From positions 271,590-335,589 of the forward strand of contig NZ_HF536778.1 of assembly GCF_000312665.1 (NCBI RefSeq): a stretch of 64,000 bases of DNA. The letters are read 5' to 3'. Origin of the DNA: Rhizobium mesoamericanum STM3625. Lineage in GTDB: Bacteria > Pseudomonadota > Alphaproteobacteria > Rhizobiales > Rhizobiaceae. Below, in pieces: positions 20,667 through 29,087 of this stretch; position 1 is the stretch's first letter; each line of letters opens with the position of its first letter. The position numbers were made by a program, and so were the translations under genes. The notes beneath the pieces are model-generated. The model did not search any database and was not told where the DNA came from. It worked only from the letters and a program-made list of their open reading frames with translations.

Positions 20667-21785
20667 TTGCAGACAGAAATCACGAAAATCTTGGGGATCG
20701 AAATTCCGATCTTTGCCTTCTCGCATTGCCGGGACGTTGTCGCAGCAGTGACCAAGGCGGGCGGCATGGGATCGCTCGGGGCAGCCTGGATGACGCCTGA
20801 GGAACTCGAAATGTCAATTGAATGGATCGAGCAGCGCGTCGACGGTCGTCCGTTCTCCGTGGATCTTGTGTTTCCCGGTACCGGTGGTGAAGACGTCGAA
20901 AAGACACCAGCTGAGTACAGAAAGATGATCCCTCAAAGCCACCTCGAATTCGTAAAGCATATGCTTGACGACGCAGGCATTGCCGATCTTTCTGAAAAAG
21001 ATCGCGACGAGTATCTGGCCGAGTCTGCTGAGAAGATGTCGATGACCAACAAAAAGAGCCGGGAACAGCTTGAGGTCGTCCTTAGCAAGAAGTCCGTAAA
21101 CCTCGTCGTCGGTGCGCTTGGCGTGACGCCAGACTGGGTCGTCAAGGAGGCTCATTCAAAGGGCGTGAAAGTCGGCGCGCTTGTCGGTTCAGGTCGACAT
21201 GCTGCTAAACAGCGTGAAGCTGGCGTCGATGTTTTAGTTGCACAAGGAACGGAAGCGGGTGGTAGCGTCGGGAACATCGCCTCTATGGTGCTCTGGCCGC
21301 AGGTTGTGGAAGCAGCCGCCGGGACGCCGGTCCTTGCAGCCGGCGGCATCTCCCGTGGCTCACAGATTTTGGCGGCGCTTGCGCTCGGATGCCAAGGCGT
21401 CTGGATGGGATCACTGTGGCTGGGCACAGCGGAAAGCGATCTAAGCATTGAGATGCGTGAAAAGCTTTTTGCGGCGGCTTCTGAAGATGCTCGCATCGCC
21501 AAGGTTATGACCGGTAAGCAGGGTCGCATGCTCTATACTAAATATGTAGAAAACTGGCAGAAGCCGGACGCACCGCAGCCGCTCCAGTGGCCAATGCAGA
21601 GCATCCTGAACGGCTATCCTTACAAGCGTGCCGAGCGCGGGCGCAATCTTGACTACTGGACGTATGCGGTAGGTCAGGTGGTTGGCGATATGCATGAACA
21701 TACCACCGTGAAGAGCGAGATTGAACGCATGCTGAACGAATACGTGGAGGCTCTCGAGAAGCTTCAAGGCGTAACCGCGTATTGA
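20667..21785 (+). CDS. Nitronate-monooxygenase-family FMN protein
   Basis: A TIM-barrel flavoprotein of the NMO/2-nitropropane dioxygenase family, about 372 aa. The FMN-binding motifs are PVLAAGGISRGSQILAALAL and QGVWMGSLWLGTAESD. In characterised enzymes the motif AQGxEAGGH carries the catalytic His; here it reads AQGTEAGGSVG, with Ser at that position (about residue 200), so nitronate oxidation is doubtful. I choose the TTG at 20667 because GGAGGA lies 8 bases upstream; an ATG-like start at 20583 would add unconserved residues. It may act as a different flavin oxidoreductase. Confidence 0.8.
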   Translation: MQTEITKILGIEIPIFAFSHCRDVVAAVTKAGGMGSLGAAWMTPEELEMSIEWIEQRVDGRPFSVDLVFPGTGGEDVEKTPAEYRKMIPQSHLEFVKHMLDDAGIADLSEKDRDEYLAESAEKMSMTNKKSREQLEVVLSKKSVNLVVGALGVTPDWVVKEAHSKGVKVGALVGSGRHAAKQREAGVDVLVAQGTEAGGSVGNIASMVLWPQVVEAAAGTPVLAAGGISRGSQILAALALGCQGVWMGSLWLGTAESDLSIEMREKLFAAASEDARIAKVMTGKQGRMLYTKYVENWQKPDAPQPLQWPMQSILNGYPYKRAERGRNLDYWTYAVGQVVGDMHEHTTVKSEIERMLNEYVEALEKLQGVTAY

Positions 21786-21863
21786 GTTCGATCGCCCGCC
21801 ATTCTCCGGTGGCGGACATTTCACACTGACATTGACGCGCTGGGCGCATCGGCAGAAGCAAGC

Positions 21864-23513
21864 ATGGAATCCGAACGCGAGAGTATGGAATTTGACGTGG
21901 TGATCGTCGGCGGTGGACCTGCTGGTCTATCAGCTGCCATTCGCCTCAAACAGGTAAACCCCGAGCTGTCGGTGGTCGTGCTCGAGAAGGGTTCGGAAGT
22001 GGGCGCCCATATCCTGTCGGGTGCCGTTGTCGACCCGATCGGCATCGACCGCCTGCTGCCGGGTTGGCGCGAAGAGGAGGGCCACCCTTTCAAGACGGCA
22101 GTGACGGACGACCAATTCCTACTTCTTGGGCCGGCGGGCAAAATCCGCCTGCCGAATTTCATGATGCCGCCGCTGATGAGCAATCACGGCAATTATATCG
22201 TCTCGCTGGGCAACGTCTGTCGCTGGCTGGCCGAAAAGGCCGAAGCCCTCGGCGTCGAGATCTATCCCGGTTTTGCCGCGACCGAAGTGCTCTATAATGA
22301 TGAGGGCGCGGTCATCGGTGTCGCCACCGGCGACGTGGGCATCGAGAAGAATGGCGAACCCGGTCCAAACTATACCCGCGGCATGGCGCTGATCGGCAGA
22401 TACGTGCTGATTGGCGAGGGCGTGCGCGGCTCGCTCGCCAAGCAGCTCATTGCCAACTTCGATCTGGCGCGGAACAGCGACGTGCCGAAGTTCGGCATCG
22501 GCATCAAGGAACTCTGGCAGGTCAAGCCGGAGAACCACAAGCAGGGCCTCGTGCAGCATTCTTTCGGCTGGCCGCTCGGCCTATCGACCGGCGGCGGTTC
22601 CTTCCTTTATCACCTGGAAGACAATCTCGTCGCCGTCGGTTTCGTCGTCCACCTGAACTACAAGAACCCCTACCTATACCCCTTCGAAGAGTTCCAGCGC
22701 TTCAAGACGCATCCGGCGATCCGCGGCACTTTCGAGGGCGGCAAGCGCCTTTCTTATGGCGCGCGCGCCATCACCGAGGGCGGTTGGCAGTCGGTGCCGA
22801 AGCTTTCCTTTTCCGGCGGCGCCCTGATCGGCTGTTCGGCAGGCTTCGTCAACGTGCCGCGCATCAAGGGCAGCCACAATGCCGTGCTCTCGGGCATGAT
22901 GGCGGCCGACCGTATCGCCCAGGCAATTGCATCGGGCCGCGCCAATGACGAGGTGGTCGAGATCGAAAACGACTGGCGCAAGAGCGATATCGGCAGGGAC
23001 CTGAAGCGGGTGCGTAACGTCAAGCCGCTCTGGTCGAAGTTCGGCACGGTTGTGGGCGTCGCCCTCGGCGGCCTCGACATGTGGACGAATCAGCTGTTCG
23101 GCCTCTCCTTCTTCGGCACGCTGAAGCATGGCAAGACGGATGCGCAGAGCCTAGAGCCCGCAGCCCAGCACCGGCAGATCGACTATCCGAAGCCGGATGG
23201 CGTCCTCACCTTCGACCGTCTCTCCTCCGTGTTCCTGTCGAACACCAACCATGAAGAAGATCAGCCGGTGCATCTGCAGGTCAGGGACATGGATCTGCAG
23301 AAGAGGTCGGAACACGATGTCTTCTCCGGTCCATCGACGCGTTATTGTCCCGCAGGCGTCTACGAATGGTTGGAGAAGGACGGCAAGGACACCTATGTCA
23401 TCAACGCCCAGAACTGCGTCCACTGCAAGACCTGCGACATCAAGGACCCAAACCAGAACATCAACTGGGTGCCGCCGCAGGGCGGCGAGGGACCGGTCTA
23501 TCCGAATATGTGA
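21864..23513 (+). CDS. Electron transfer flavoprotein-ubiquinone oxidoreductase
   Basis: This membrane-associated enzyme passes electrons from ETF to ubiquinone. At 549 aa it is full length. It has an FAD site VVIVGGGPAGLSAAIRLKQ, the central SFGWPLGLSTGGGSFLYHLE and a C-terminal 4Fe-4S site with Cys in RYCPAGVYEW and CVHCKTCDIKDPNQN. Its third-codon-position GC is visibly higher than that of its neighbours, like a housekeeping chromosomal gene, so it was probably captured separately. It supplies the terminal step for the two ETF pairs in this window. Confidence 0.95.
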   Translation: MESERESMEFDVVIVGGGPAGLSAAIRLKQVNPELSVVVLEKGSEVGAHILSGAVVDPIGIDRLLPGWREEEGHPFKTAVTDDQFLLLGPAGKIRLPNFMMPPLMSNHGNYIVSLGNVCRWLAEKAEALGVEIYPGFAATEVLYNDEGAVIGVATGDVGIEKNGEPGPNYTRGMALIGRYVLIGEGVRGSLAKQLIANFDLARNSDVPKFGIGIKELWQVKPENHKQGLVQHSFGWPLGLSTGGGSFLYHLEDNLVAVGFVVHLNYKNPYLYPFEEFQRFKTHPAIRGTFEGGKRLSYGARAITEGGWQSVPKLSFSGGALIGCSAGFVNVPRIKGSHNAVLSGMMAADRIAQAIASGRANDEVVEIENDWRKSDIGRDLKRVRNVKPLWSKFGTVVGVALGGLDMWTNQLFGLSFFGTLKHGKTDAQSLEPAAQHRQIDYPKPDGVLTFDRLSSVFLSNTNHEEDQPVHLQVRDMDLQKRSEHDVFSGPSTRYCPAGVYEWLEKDGKDTYVINAQNCVHCKTCDIKDPNQNINWVPPQGGEGPVYPNM

Positions 23514-23542
23514 TCGAAATTGCCCCTTTTTAGGAGGCCGAA

Positions 23543-24823
23543 ATGCTCAATACCGAACTCGCAACACGCCGTTCGGACGCTGTCTCTCGGGGTGTCGGGG
23601 TCACAACGCAAGTCTATGCAGCGTGCGCCGAGAACGCCGAAATCTGGGACGTCGAAGGTCGTCGCTACATTGATTTCACAGCTGGCATCGCAGTCGTGAA
23701 TACCGGCCACCGCCATCCCAAGGTCATCGAAGCAGTTAAGGCCCAGCTTGATTGCTTTACTCACACTTGCCATCAGGTCGTCCCATACGAGAACTACGTG
23801 CGCCTGGCAGAACGGCTGAATGCCCTGGTTCCGGGCGATTTCAAAAAGAAGACCATCTTCGTGACGACAGTCGCGGAAGCTGTTGAGAATGCTGTAAAGA
23901 TTGCTCGTGCTGCCACGAACCGTTCGGCGGTAATCTCCTTCACGGGTGGCTTCCATGGGCGCACGTTCATGGGGATGGCCCTCACAGGGAAGGTGGTGCC
24001 ATACAAGACAGGTTTCGGCGCTATGATGCCAGAGGTGTTCCATGTTCCGTTCCCGGTCGACCTGCATGGAACATCGGTGGAAGACTCGCTTGCCGTGCTC
24101 GGCAAACTGTTCAAGGCTGACGTTGATCCCAACCGCGTTGCGGCGTTCATCATTGAGCCCGTGCAGGGCGAAGGTGGGTTCTACGAAGTTCCACGCGCCC
24201 TCATGCATAAACTCCGTCAACTTGCAGACAAACACGGAATTCTTCTAATGGCCGATGAGGTTCAGACAGGCTTCTCGCGAACGGGCAAACACTTTGCGAT
24301 GGAACATTATGGTGTTGCGGCCGACATCACAACGATGGCAAAGGGCCTTGGCGGCGGTTTTCCAATCGCGGCGGTAACGGGACGCGCTGATATCATGGAC
24401 GCCCCTGGGGCCGGAGGCCTCGGTGGAACATACGGTGGTAATCCGGTCGGTGTAGCTGCAGGCAATGCTGTTCTCGATGTCATCGAACAAGAGGGCCTCA
24501 ATGAGCGGGCCGAACTTCTCGGCAACCGTCTCAAGCAGCGCCTGCATTCACTTCGTGATGCGGTTCCGCAAATCGCCGACATTCGTGGCCTTGGCTTCAT
24601 GAATGCCGTCGAATTCAATCTGCCGAACTCGGCGAACCCTAACGCCGACTTCACCAACAAGGTTCGCCAGAAGGCCTTGGATTACGGCCTCATTCTGCTG
24701 ACCTGCGGCGTCTACGGGAACGTCATTCGCTTCCTCGCGCCGATCACTATCCAAGACAGCGTGTTCGCAGAAGCGCTTGGCATCCTTGAAAAAGCGATTC
24801 GCGAAGTCGCGGCGGAGGGTTGA
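23543..24823 (+). CDS. gabT: 4-Aminobutyrate aminotransferase with an altered PLP phosphate site
   Basis: A class III PLP aminotransferase of 426 aa, close to GabT, which transfers the amino group of GABA to 2-oxoglutarate. The cofactor Asp (LMADEVQTGFSRTG), the PLP lysine (TMAKGLGGGFPIA) and YGGNPVGVAAGNAVL are intact. At residue 110 the phosphate-binding motif, usually TTGAEA or TTGSEA, reads TTVAEA: the codon at 23870 is GTC where the family has Gly. That could weaken PLP binding. It is followed 3 bp later by gabD, which is also damaged, so the pair may be decaying. Confidence 0.88.
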   Translation: MLNTELATRRSDAVSRGVGVTTQVYAACAENAEIWDVEGRRYIDFTAGIAVVNTGHRHPKVIEAVKAQLDCFTHTCHQVVPYENYVRLAERLNALVPGDFKKKTIFVTTVAEAVENAVKIARAATNRSAVISFTGGFHGRTFMGMALTGKVVPYKTGFGAMMPEVFHVPFPVDLHGTSVEDSLAVLGKLFKADVDPNRVAAFIIEPVQGEGGFYEVPRALMHKLRQLADKHGILLMADEVQTGFSRTGKHFAMEHYGVAADITTMAKGLGGGFPIAAVTGRADIMDAPGAGGLGGTYGGNPVGVAAGNAVLDVIEQEGLNERAELLGNRLKQRLHSLRDAVPQIADIRGLGFMNAVEFNLPNSANPNADFTNKVRQKALDYGLILLTCGVYGNVIRFLAPITIQDSVFAEALGILEKAIREVAAEG

Positions 24824-24826
24824 TCG

Positions 24827-26142
24827 ATGACGGTTCGGCAAAACCTCTCCTCGAAACTCAAAGACCCGACGCTCGCGGTCGATAAGGCGCTGATCGCCGG
24901 CGAGTGGGTTCCAGTAAGCGATAGTGGGGGGACGTTCGACGTGAGCAATCCGTCGACGGGTGAAATTCTCGCGACACTTCCTGATATGAACCGCACTGAG
25001 ACAAAGCGTGCGATCGCCGCTGCTCACAAGGCTCAAAAGGTCTGGGCGAAGAAGACGGGAAAGGAGCGCGCGGGGGTTCTTCGGAAGCTTTTCGATCTAA
25101 TGATTGACAACGTTGATGACCTTGCGACCATCTTGACCCTCGAAATGGGAAAGCCCTTCGCGGAAGCAAAGGGGGAAATCCTCTACGGTGCATCGTATGT
25201 GGAATGGTTCGGCGAGGAGGCTAAGCGTCTCTACGGTGACGTAATCCCTGGGCATCTCTCGGATAAGCGGATCATGGTCATTAAACAGCCAGTTGGGGTC
25301 GTCGCCGCCATCACGCCGTGGAATTTTCCGAACGCGATGCTTGCGCGGAAGATGGCTCCTGCGATCGCCGCCGGGTGTGCGATGATTTCCAAACCGGCCG
25401 CTCAAACTCCGCTCTCTGCACTCGCGCTAGCGCTTCTGGCGGAACGGGCGGGAGTCCCAGCGGGTATTTTCAACGTAATCCTGTCGAAGGACTCACCCTC
25501 GGTAGGACGAGAGTTCACCGATAATGACAAGGTTCGAAAACTTACGTTTACCGGGTCGACTGAAGTAGGCCGCATTCTTATGCGCCAAGGCGCTGATCAG
25601 ATCATGAAGCTCGGACTTGAGCTGGGTGGGAACGCTCCGTTCATTGTGTTCGACGACGCCGATCTAGATGCTGCCGTTGAAGGCGCGATGGTCTCGAAGT
25701 ACCGCAACAACGGCCAGACCTGCGTATGTGCGAACCGGCTTTACGTGCAATCCGGTATCTATGACGCCTTCGCGAGGAAACTGGCTGATCGGGTCTCGTC
25801 AATCAAAGTCGGTGACGGTTTCGAAGCCGGTGTCGCAGCCGGACCGCTCATCGACAGCAAGGCCTTGGCTAAGGTTGAAGAACATATCCAGGACGCTGTT
25901 TCCAAGGGTGCGCAAATCGCCGTGGGTGGAAAGCGGCACGAGAAAGGTGCTCTCTTTTTCCAACCTACCGTGCTGACGGGTGTAACCACGGAGATGAAGG
26001 TCGCCCGTGAAGAAACATTTGGCCCCGTCGCCCCGCTGTTCAGGTTCGAAACGGCGTCAAGCAGTCTGGCCAAGGCCGGGAGGGATCGAAATACGGCTTA
26101 GAAGATTACACCGAGATCAAATATCTCTGCCTAAGTGTATGA
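24827..26142 (-). other. Placeholder strand note for gabD (see plus-strand entry)
   Basis: No minus-strand gene is supported in this interval; the coding content is the plus-strand gabD remnant listed separately. Confidence 0.05.
24827..26142 (+). pseudogene. gabD: Succinate-semialdehyde dehydrogenase, C-terminal internal deletion
   Basis: The NAD(P)-dependent enzyme that should follow GabT in GABA breakdown. The first about 405 residues are normal: ITPWNFPNAMLARK, catalytic Glu in [16 protein letters not shown] and catalytic Cys in [14 protein letters not shown]. After [20 protein letters not shown] the frame jumps directly to what should be the last 20 residues. In another frame the DNA reads [20 protein letters not shown], ending with TGA at 26140-26142. 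About 50 codons including the APFGGVKESG region are gone and the frame is shifted, so the ORF stops early at 26101. The product lacks part of the catalytic and oligomerisation region and is probably dead. Confidence 0.9.
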
Positions 26143-26313
26143 TCCCAGCCGATTCCGAATAGACCCACCACCCTGTTCGTCTTTGACCCTGCTTCTGCGA
26201 ATCAATGCAGCTCCACCAACTGAGCTTTGGCCAGGAGCTGACCTGGGCGTTAGGACCGACGATGTGCTTATTCAGACGTGCACTCACCCGGAAATACGAG
26301 GCATCCTTCGTTA
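26143..26313. other. Non-coding gap between gabD remnant and thioesterase
   Basis: This 171 bp gap shows no gene. On the minus strand 26180-26240 has a stretch resembling a tRNA D-arm (GCTCAGTTGGTGGAGC) and an imperfect anticodon stem, but no acceptor stem or T-loop can be built. Confidence 0.3.
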
Positions 26314-26814
26314 CTAACGAGTTCGATTGAATACAAGAGGCCTGCGCAGGACGGAGCCAGTACCTTCTGGAACAGGAAGAGAGCGCTGTGCCTCAAAGAG
26401 GCATCTAATCTTTTCGATCATATCCTGAGACGCTGGCTCGGCCGAGGAAGCGCGCACGTGAATAGAAAGGTGCTCTCCTGTAGCCAGAAGCTTACCATGG
26501 GTGTCGAAAAGCAGGTGGTAGATGTGTAATCGCTTCTCGTCGTAACCGAGAACCTCCGTTTCACTCCACAGCTCCGTTCCGACTTTGGCCTCGGCTCGAT
26601 GTTTGATGTGCGTTTCCAGTGTGTAGTAGGCACCCTTTTCGGCATGCTCGAAATCCACACCAATCTCTTTATAGAGCGCGTCAGAGCTTTCTCCGAAAAC
26701 CTGAAGATACCGATGCTCGGTCATGTGGCTGTTGTAGTCCAGCCATTCTGGCAGAACACGACCGTTCCAAAGCCCTATGGGCTTACCCGCTTCGCGGTTC
26801 AATATGCGGTTCAT
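26314..26814 (-). CDS. Hot-dog-fold acyl-CoA thioesterase (betainyl-CoA-thioesterase-like)
   Basis: A 166 aa 4-hydroxybenzoyl-CoA-thioesterase-type protein. The conserved part is VLPEWLDYNSHMTEHRYLQV followed by FGESSDALYKEIGVD, then YYTLETHIKHRAEAKVG. This pattern recalls the thioesterase domain fused to or linked with carnitine dehydrogenases in rhizobia and pseudomonads (known family relation, from memory), so a quaternary-amine acyl-CoA is one possible substrate. Its ATG overlaps the adenylate kinase stop (ATGA), so it is the coupled last gene of the operon running from the ETF beta gene at 29837. Confidence 0.82.
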   Translation of the reverse strand: MNRILNREAGKPIGLWNGRVLPEWLDYNSHMTEHRYLQVFGESSDALYKEIGVDFEHAEKGAYYTLETHIKHRAEAKVGTELWSETEVLGYDEKRLHIYHLLFDTHGKLLATGEHLSIHVRASSAEPASQDMIEKIRCLFEAQRSLPVPEGTGSVLRRPLVFNRTR

Positions 26815-27389
26815 GAGAGAGCCTCCACGATCTCAGCCGTCACCTGGTCCACTTCGCGCATTCCATCAATTGAAACCAGCCGACCCTGGTTGTAATAGAA
26901 GTTGGAGAGCGTAGCTGTGCTTTCGCGGTATGTTTGGAGCCGCTTCTTGATTATCACCGGATCATCATCTGACCTGGGAGACTCTCCCTTCCCGATAGCC
27001 TCCTGAGCGCGCTTCTCAAGCCGCCTCACAAGCAGATCCTCGTCGACAACAAGCTCAAGCACAGCGTCCAGCTTGAGGCGGCTCTGCCGCAGAACCTCGT
27101 CGAGAGCTACGGCCTGGGCAACTGTCCTCGGAAATCCATCAAGAATAAATCCCGAGCAGGCATCAGGTTTGGCCAGCCGTTCCACTACGCAGCCTACCAC
27201 GATATCGTCCTGGACAAGGCCTCCTGCATCGATGACTGACTTAGCAGCCATTCCCATCGGGGTGCCAGCCTCGACCGCCGCGCGTAACATATCTCCGGTC
27301 GACAGTTGGGGCACGCTGAAGCGCTCCGACAGACGCTGTGCCTGCGTTCCCTTCCCCGCTCCGGGCGGTCCAAGCATTACAAGCCGCAT
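26811..27389 (-). CDS. adk: Adenylate kinase (accessory copy)
   Basis: A 192 aa adenylate kinase of the short (no zinc LID) type, making 2 ADP from ATP and AMP. It has the P-loop MLGPPGAGKGTQAQRL, AMP-site QLSTGDMLRAAV, DGFPRTVAQAVALDEV and the late RLQTYRESTATLSNFYYNQG. The start at 27389 has GGAGAG upstream. Housekeeping adk normally sits in the ribosomal protein region. Here it lies in an operon with ETF, a cupin and a thioesterase, so a role in recycling AMP from CoA ligation is inferred. Confidence 0.93.
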   Translation of the reverse strand: MRLVMLGPPGAGKGTQAQRLSERFSVPQLSTGDMLRAAVEAGTPMGMAAKSVIDAGGLVQDDIVVGCVVERLAKPDACSGFILDGFPRTVAQAVALDEVLRQSRLKLDAVLELVVDEDLLVRRLEKRAQEAIGKGESPRSDDDPVIIKKRLQTYRESTATLSNFYYNQGRLVSIDGMREVDQVTAEIVEALS

Positions 27390-27412
27390 TAAGTTCTCTC
27401 CGATGATTTCAA

Positions 27413-28117
27413 TTAGGGTGTGTGCCGCTGGCCTTCGAGATGGCACCAGAGCACCAGTAGTGACTTTTGTGTGCACCGCATGGCGCATGTGCTGCTCGCG
27501 GGGTTGAACAAAACGTCCCCAACTCCAGCGCTCTTCCATTCCTCTTCGCCGAAACGAAATTCTCCAATCGACAGCGGCAAGAATACACGCGCCTGTTTTT
27601 GCATATGATCAGGAAAACGGGTGTATGGACCGAGAAAAGTCAGACCGAGAACGACATCAAGCCGGTGCTCCAGTGCACCCGGGCCGAGCAATATTCCTTG
27701 GGAATGGCTCTGCTCGAAGTTGACGCTTGCAAAGGCACCGGCTCTTCTTTTGAACCAATCCACCCGGTCGACCACCGCCAGAAGACCGTCTGTCAAACTC
27801 TTGTAAGACGGTGAGGTCGCGCTGGCTTCTGCTAGCAGGGCCTTGATCTGTTGGAGACACGAGAGTTCATCAGAAGTGCAAGACTCAACCGTTGCTGCTC
27901 CCCGTGCTCCGAGCAGGTTGATGATCTTGCCGGCAGTGAACTTTGCCATTAGCGGCACCGGCTCAGCCAATAAGATGTCACCGAGGGCCAGAATGATTGC
28001 TTGAAGTTCGGCTGGCCGCGCGGAATCCCATTTTCTGCGCGGTGTTCCGTCGAGCAAGTGACGGTCTTCGATCAGCAGATCGTCGCCAAGCTTCCCTGAG
28101 GCGCTGATACCGGCCAA
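27413..28117 (-). CDS. DMSP-lyase-like cupin with altered metal ligands
   Basis: A 234 aa protein whose C-terminal cupin resembles the dimethylsulfoniopropionate lyase family (DddL/DddQ type): LGPYTRFPDHMQKQARVFL then LPLSIGEFRFGEEEW, GDVLFNPASSTCAMRC and LLVLWCHLEG. Active members bind metal through an HxHxxxE/Y set and a late His in PHAMRT. By my hand alignment only the first His remains; the second His, the Glu and the last His (now Cys) are changed. It is therefore unlikely to be a DMSP lyase and may bind another ligand. It probably starts at TTG 28117 with GGGAGA upstream, 13 bp after the ETF alpha gene. Confidence 0.6.
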   Translation of the reverse strand: MAGISASGKLGDDLLIEDRHLLDGTPRRKWDSARPAELQAIILALGDILLAEPVPLMAKFTAGKIINLLGARGAATVESCTSDELSCLQQIKALLAEASATSPSYKSLTDGLLAVVDRVDWFKRRAGAFASVNFEQSHSQGILLGPGALEHRLDVVLGLTFLGPYTRFPDHMQKQARVFLPLSIGEFRFGEEEWKSAGVGDVLFNPASSTCAMRCTQKSLLVLWCHLEGQRHTP

Positions 28118-28130
28118 TGATGTCTCCCGC

Positions 28131-29063
28131 TCAGAGAGCTTTCTGCAGCTCGGGGAGTACCTCGAAGAGATCGCCGACGAGGCCGTAATCGGCGACCTGG
28201 AAGATCGGAGCTTCCTCGTCCTTGTTGATGGCGACGATGACCTTCGAATCCTTCATGCCGGCGAGATGCTGGATCGCACCCGAGATGCCGCAGGCGATGT
28301 AAAGCTGCGGAGCCACGACCTTGCCGGTCTGCCCGACCTGCCAGTCGTTCGGGGCGTAGCCTGCATCGACGGCGGCTCGCGACGCGCCCACGGCGGCACC
28401 CAGTTTATCCGCGACAGGAAGAATGATTTCGTTAAACCTCTCAGCGGATCCCAACGCCCTACCACCGGCGATTACGATCTTGGCAGAATTGAGATCCGGG
28501 CGTTCTGATGCGGCAATGGCGGTTGAGATCTCGCGTGACAACTCCGAGGAAGTGGCTGCCGTCGAGATAACCTCGACGGCAGCAGAGGAGCCTTGGGAGG
28601 CTGGAGTAAACGACGCCGTGCGAACGGTGATGACCCTCTTCGTATCGGTCGCCTGGACCGTTTGGATCGCGTTGCCTGCGTAGATCGGTCGTTTGAAAGT
28701 GTCCGCTGACACAACTTCTACGATTTCGGAGACCTGCGCGACATCGAGCAGAGCAGCAACGCGCGGCAGGACGTTCTTGCCGCTCGAGGTCGCAGCCGCG
28801 ATGATTGCGTCGTAGCTGCCGGCCAGCGAAATGATCAGGTCGGCGATCGGTTCGGCAAGGTTGTTGGCGAGATCGTCGCTTTCGGCGAGCAATACCTTGG
28901 AGACGCCGCAGAGCTTCGCAGCGGCATCGGCCGCAGCTTTGGCGCCCTTGCCGGTTACAAGCACATGCACGTCGCCGCCAATCTGCGTTGCAGCCGTCAG
29001 GGCCTTAGCGGTCTGGTCGGAAAGGCCCGCGTTGTCGTGGTCAGCCAGAAGAAGAATGGCCAT
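28131..29063 (-). CDS. etfA: Electron transfer flavoprotein, alpha subunit (second copy)
   Basis: A 310 aa ETF alpha subunit, more like the housekeeping alphaproteobacterial form than the copy at 14985-15929. It contains [20 protein letters not shown], the FAD domain [40 protein letters not shown] and [20 protein letters not shown], and ends in ALL-like VLPELQKAL. It pairs with the upstream beta subunit. Unlike the first copy it is joined to adk, cupin and thioesterase genes. Confidence 0.95.
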   Translation of the reverse strand: MAILLLADHDNAGLSDQTAKALTAATQIGGDVHVLVTGKGAKAAADAAAKLCGVSKVLLAESDDLANNLAEPIADLIISLAGSYDAIIAAATSSGKNVLPRVAALLDVAQVSEIVEVVSADTFKRPIYAGNAIQTVQATDTKRVITVRTASFTPASQGSSAAVEVISTAATSSELSREISTAIAASERPDLNSAKIVIAGGRALGSAERFNEIILPVADKLGAAVGASRAAVDAGYAPNDWQVGQTGKVVAPQLYIACGISGAIQHLAGMKDSKVIVAINKDEEAPIFQVADYGLVGDLFEVLPELQKAL

Positions 29064-29087
29064 TATCGTGTTCTCCCTTTCCAGATC

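Noticed and set aside
22119-23129. Long minus-strand frames opposite ETF-QO
   Set aside because: Shadow frames caused by high third-position GC; the plus strand encodes a complete ETF-QO.
24827-26142. Minus-strand frames within the gabD interval, and the low-confidence minus-strand entry in the feature list
   Set aside because: They are shadows of the plus-strand gabD remnant; that entry should be ignored as a gene call.
26180-26240. tRNA-like segment on the minus strand (D-arm GCTCAGTTGGTGGAGC)
   Set aside because: No acceptor stem, T-arm or CCA-proximal pairing can be formed, and the anticodon loop has the wrong size. At most a relic.
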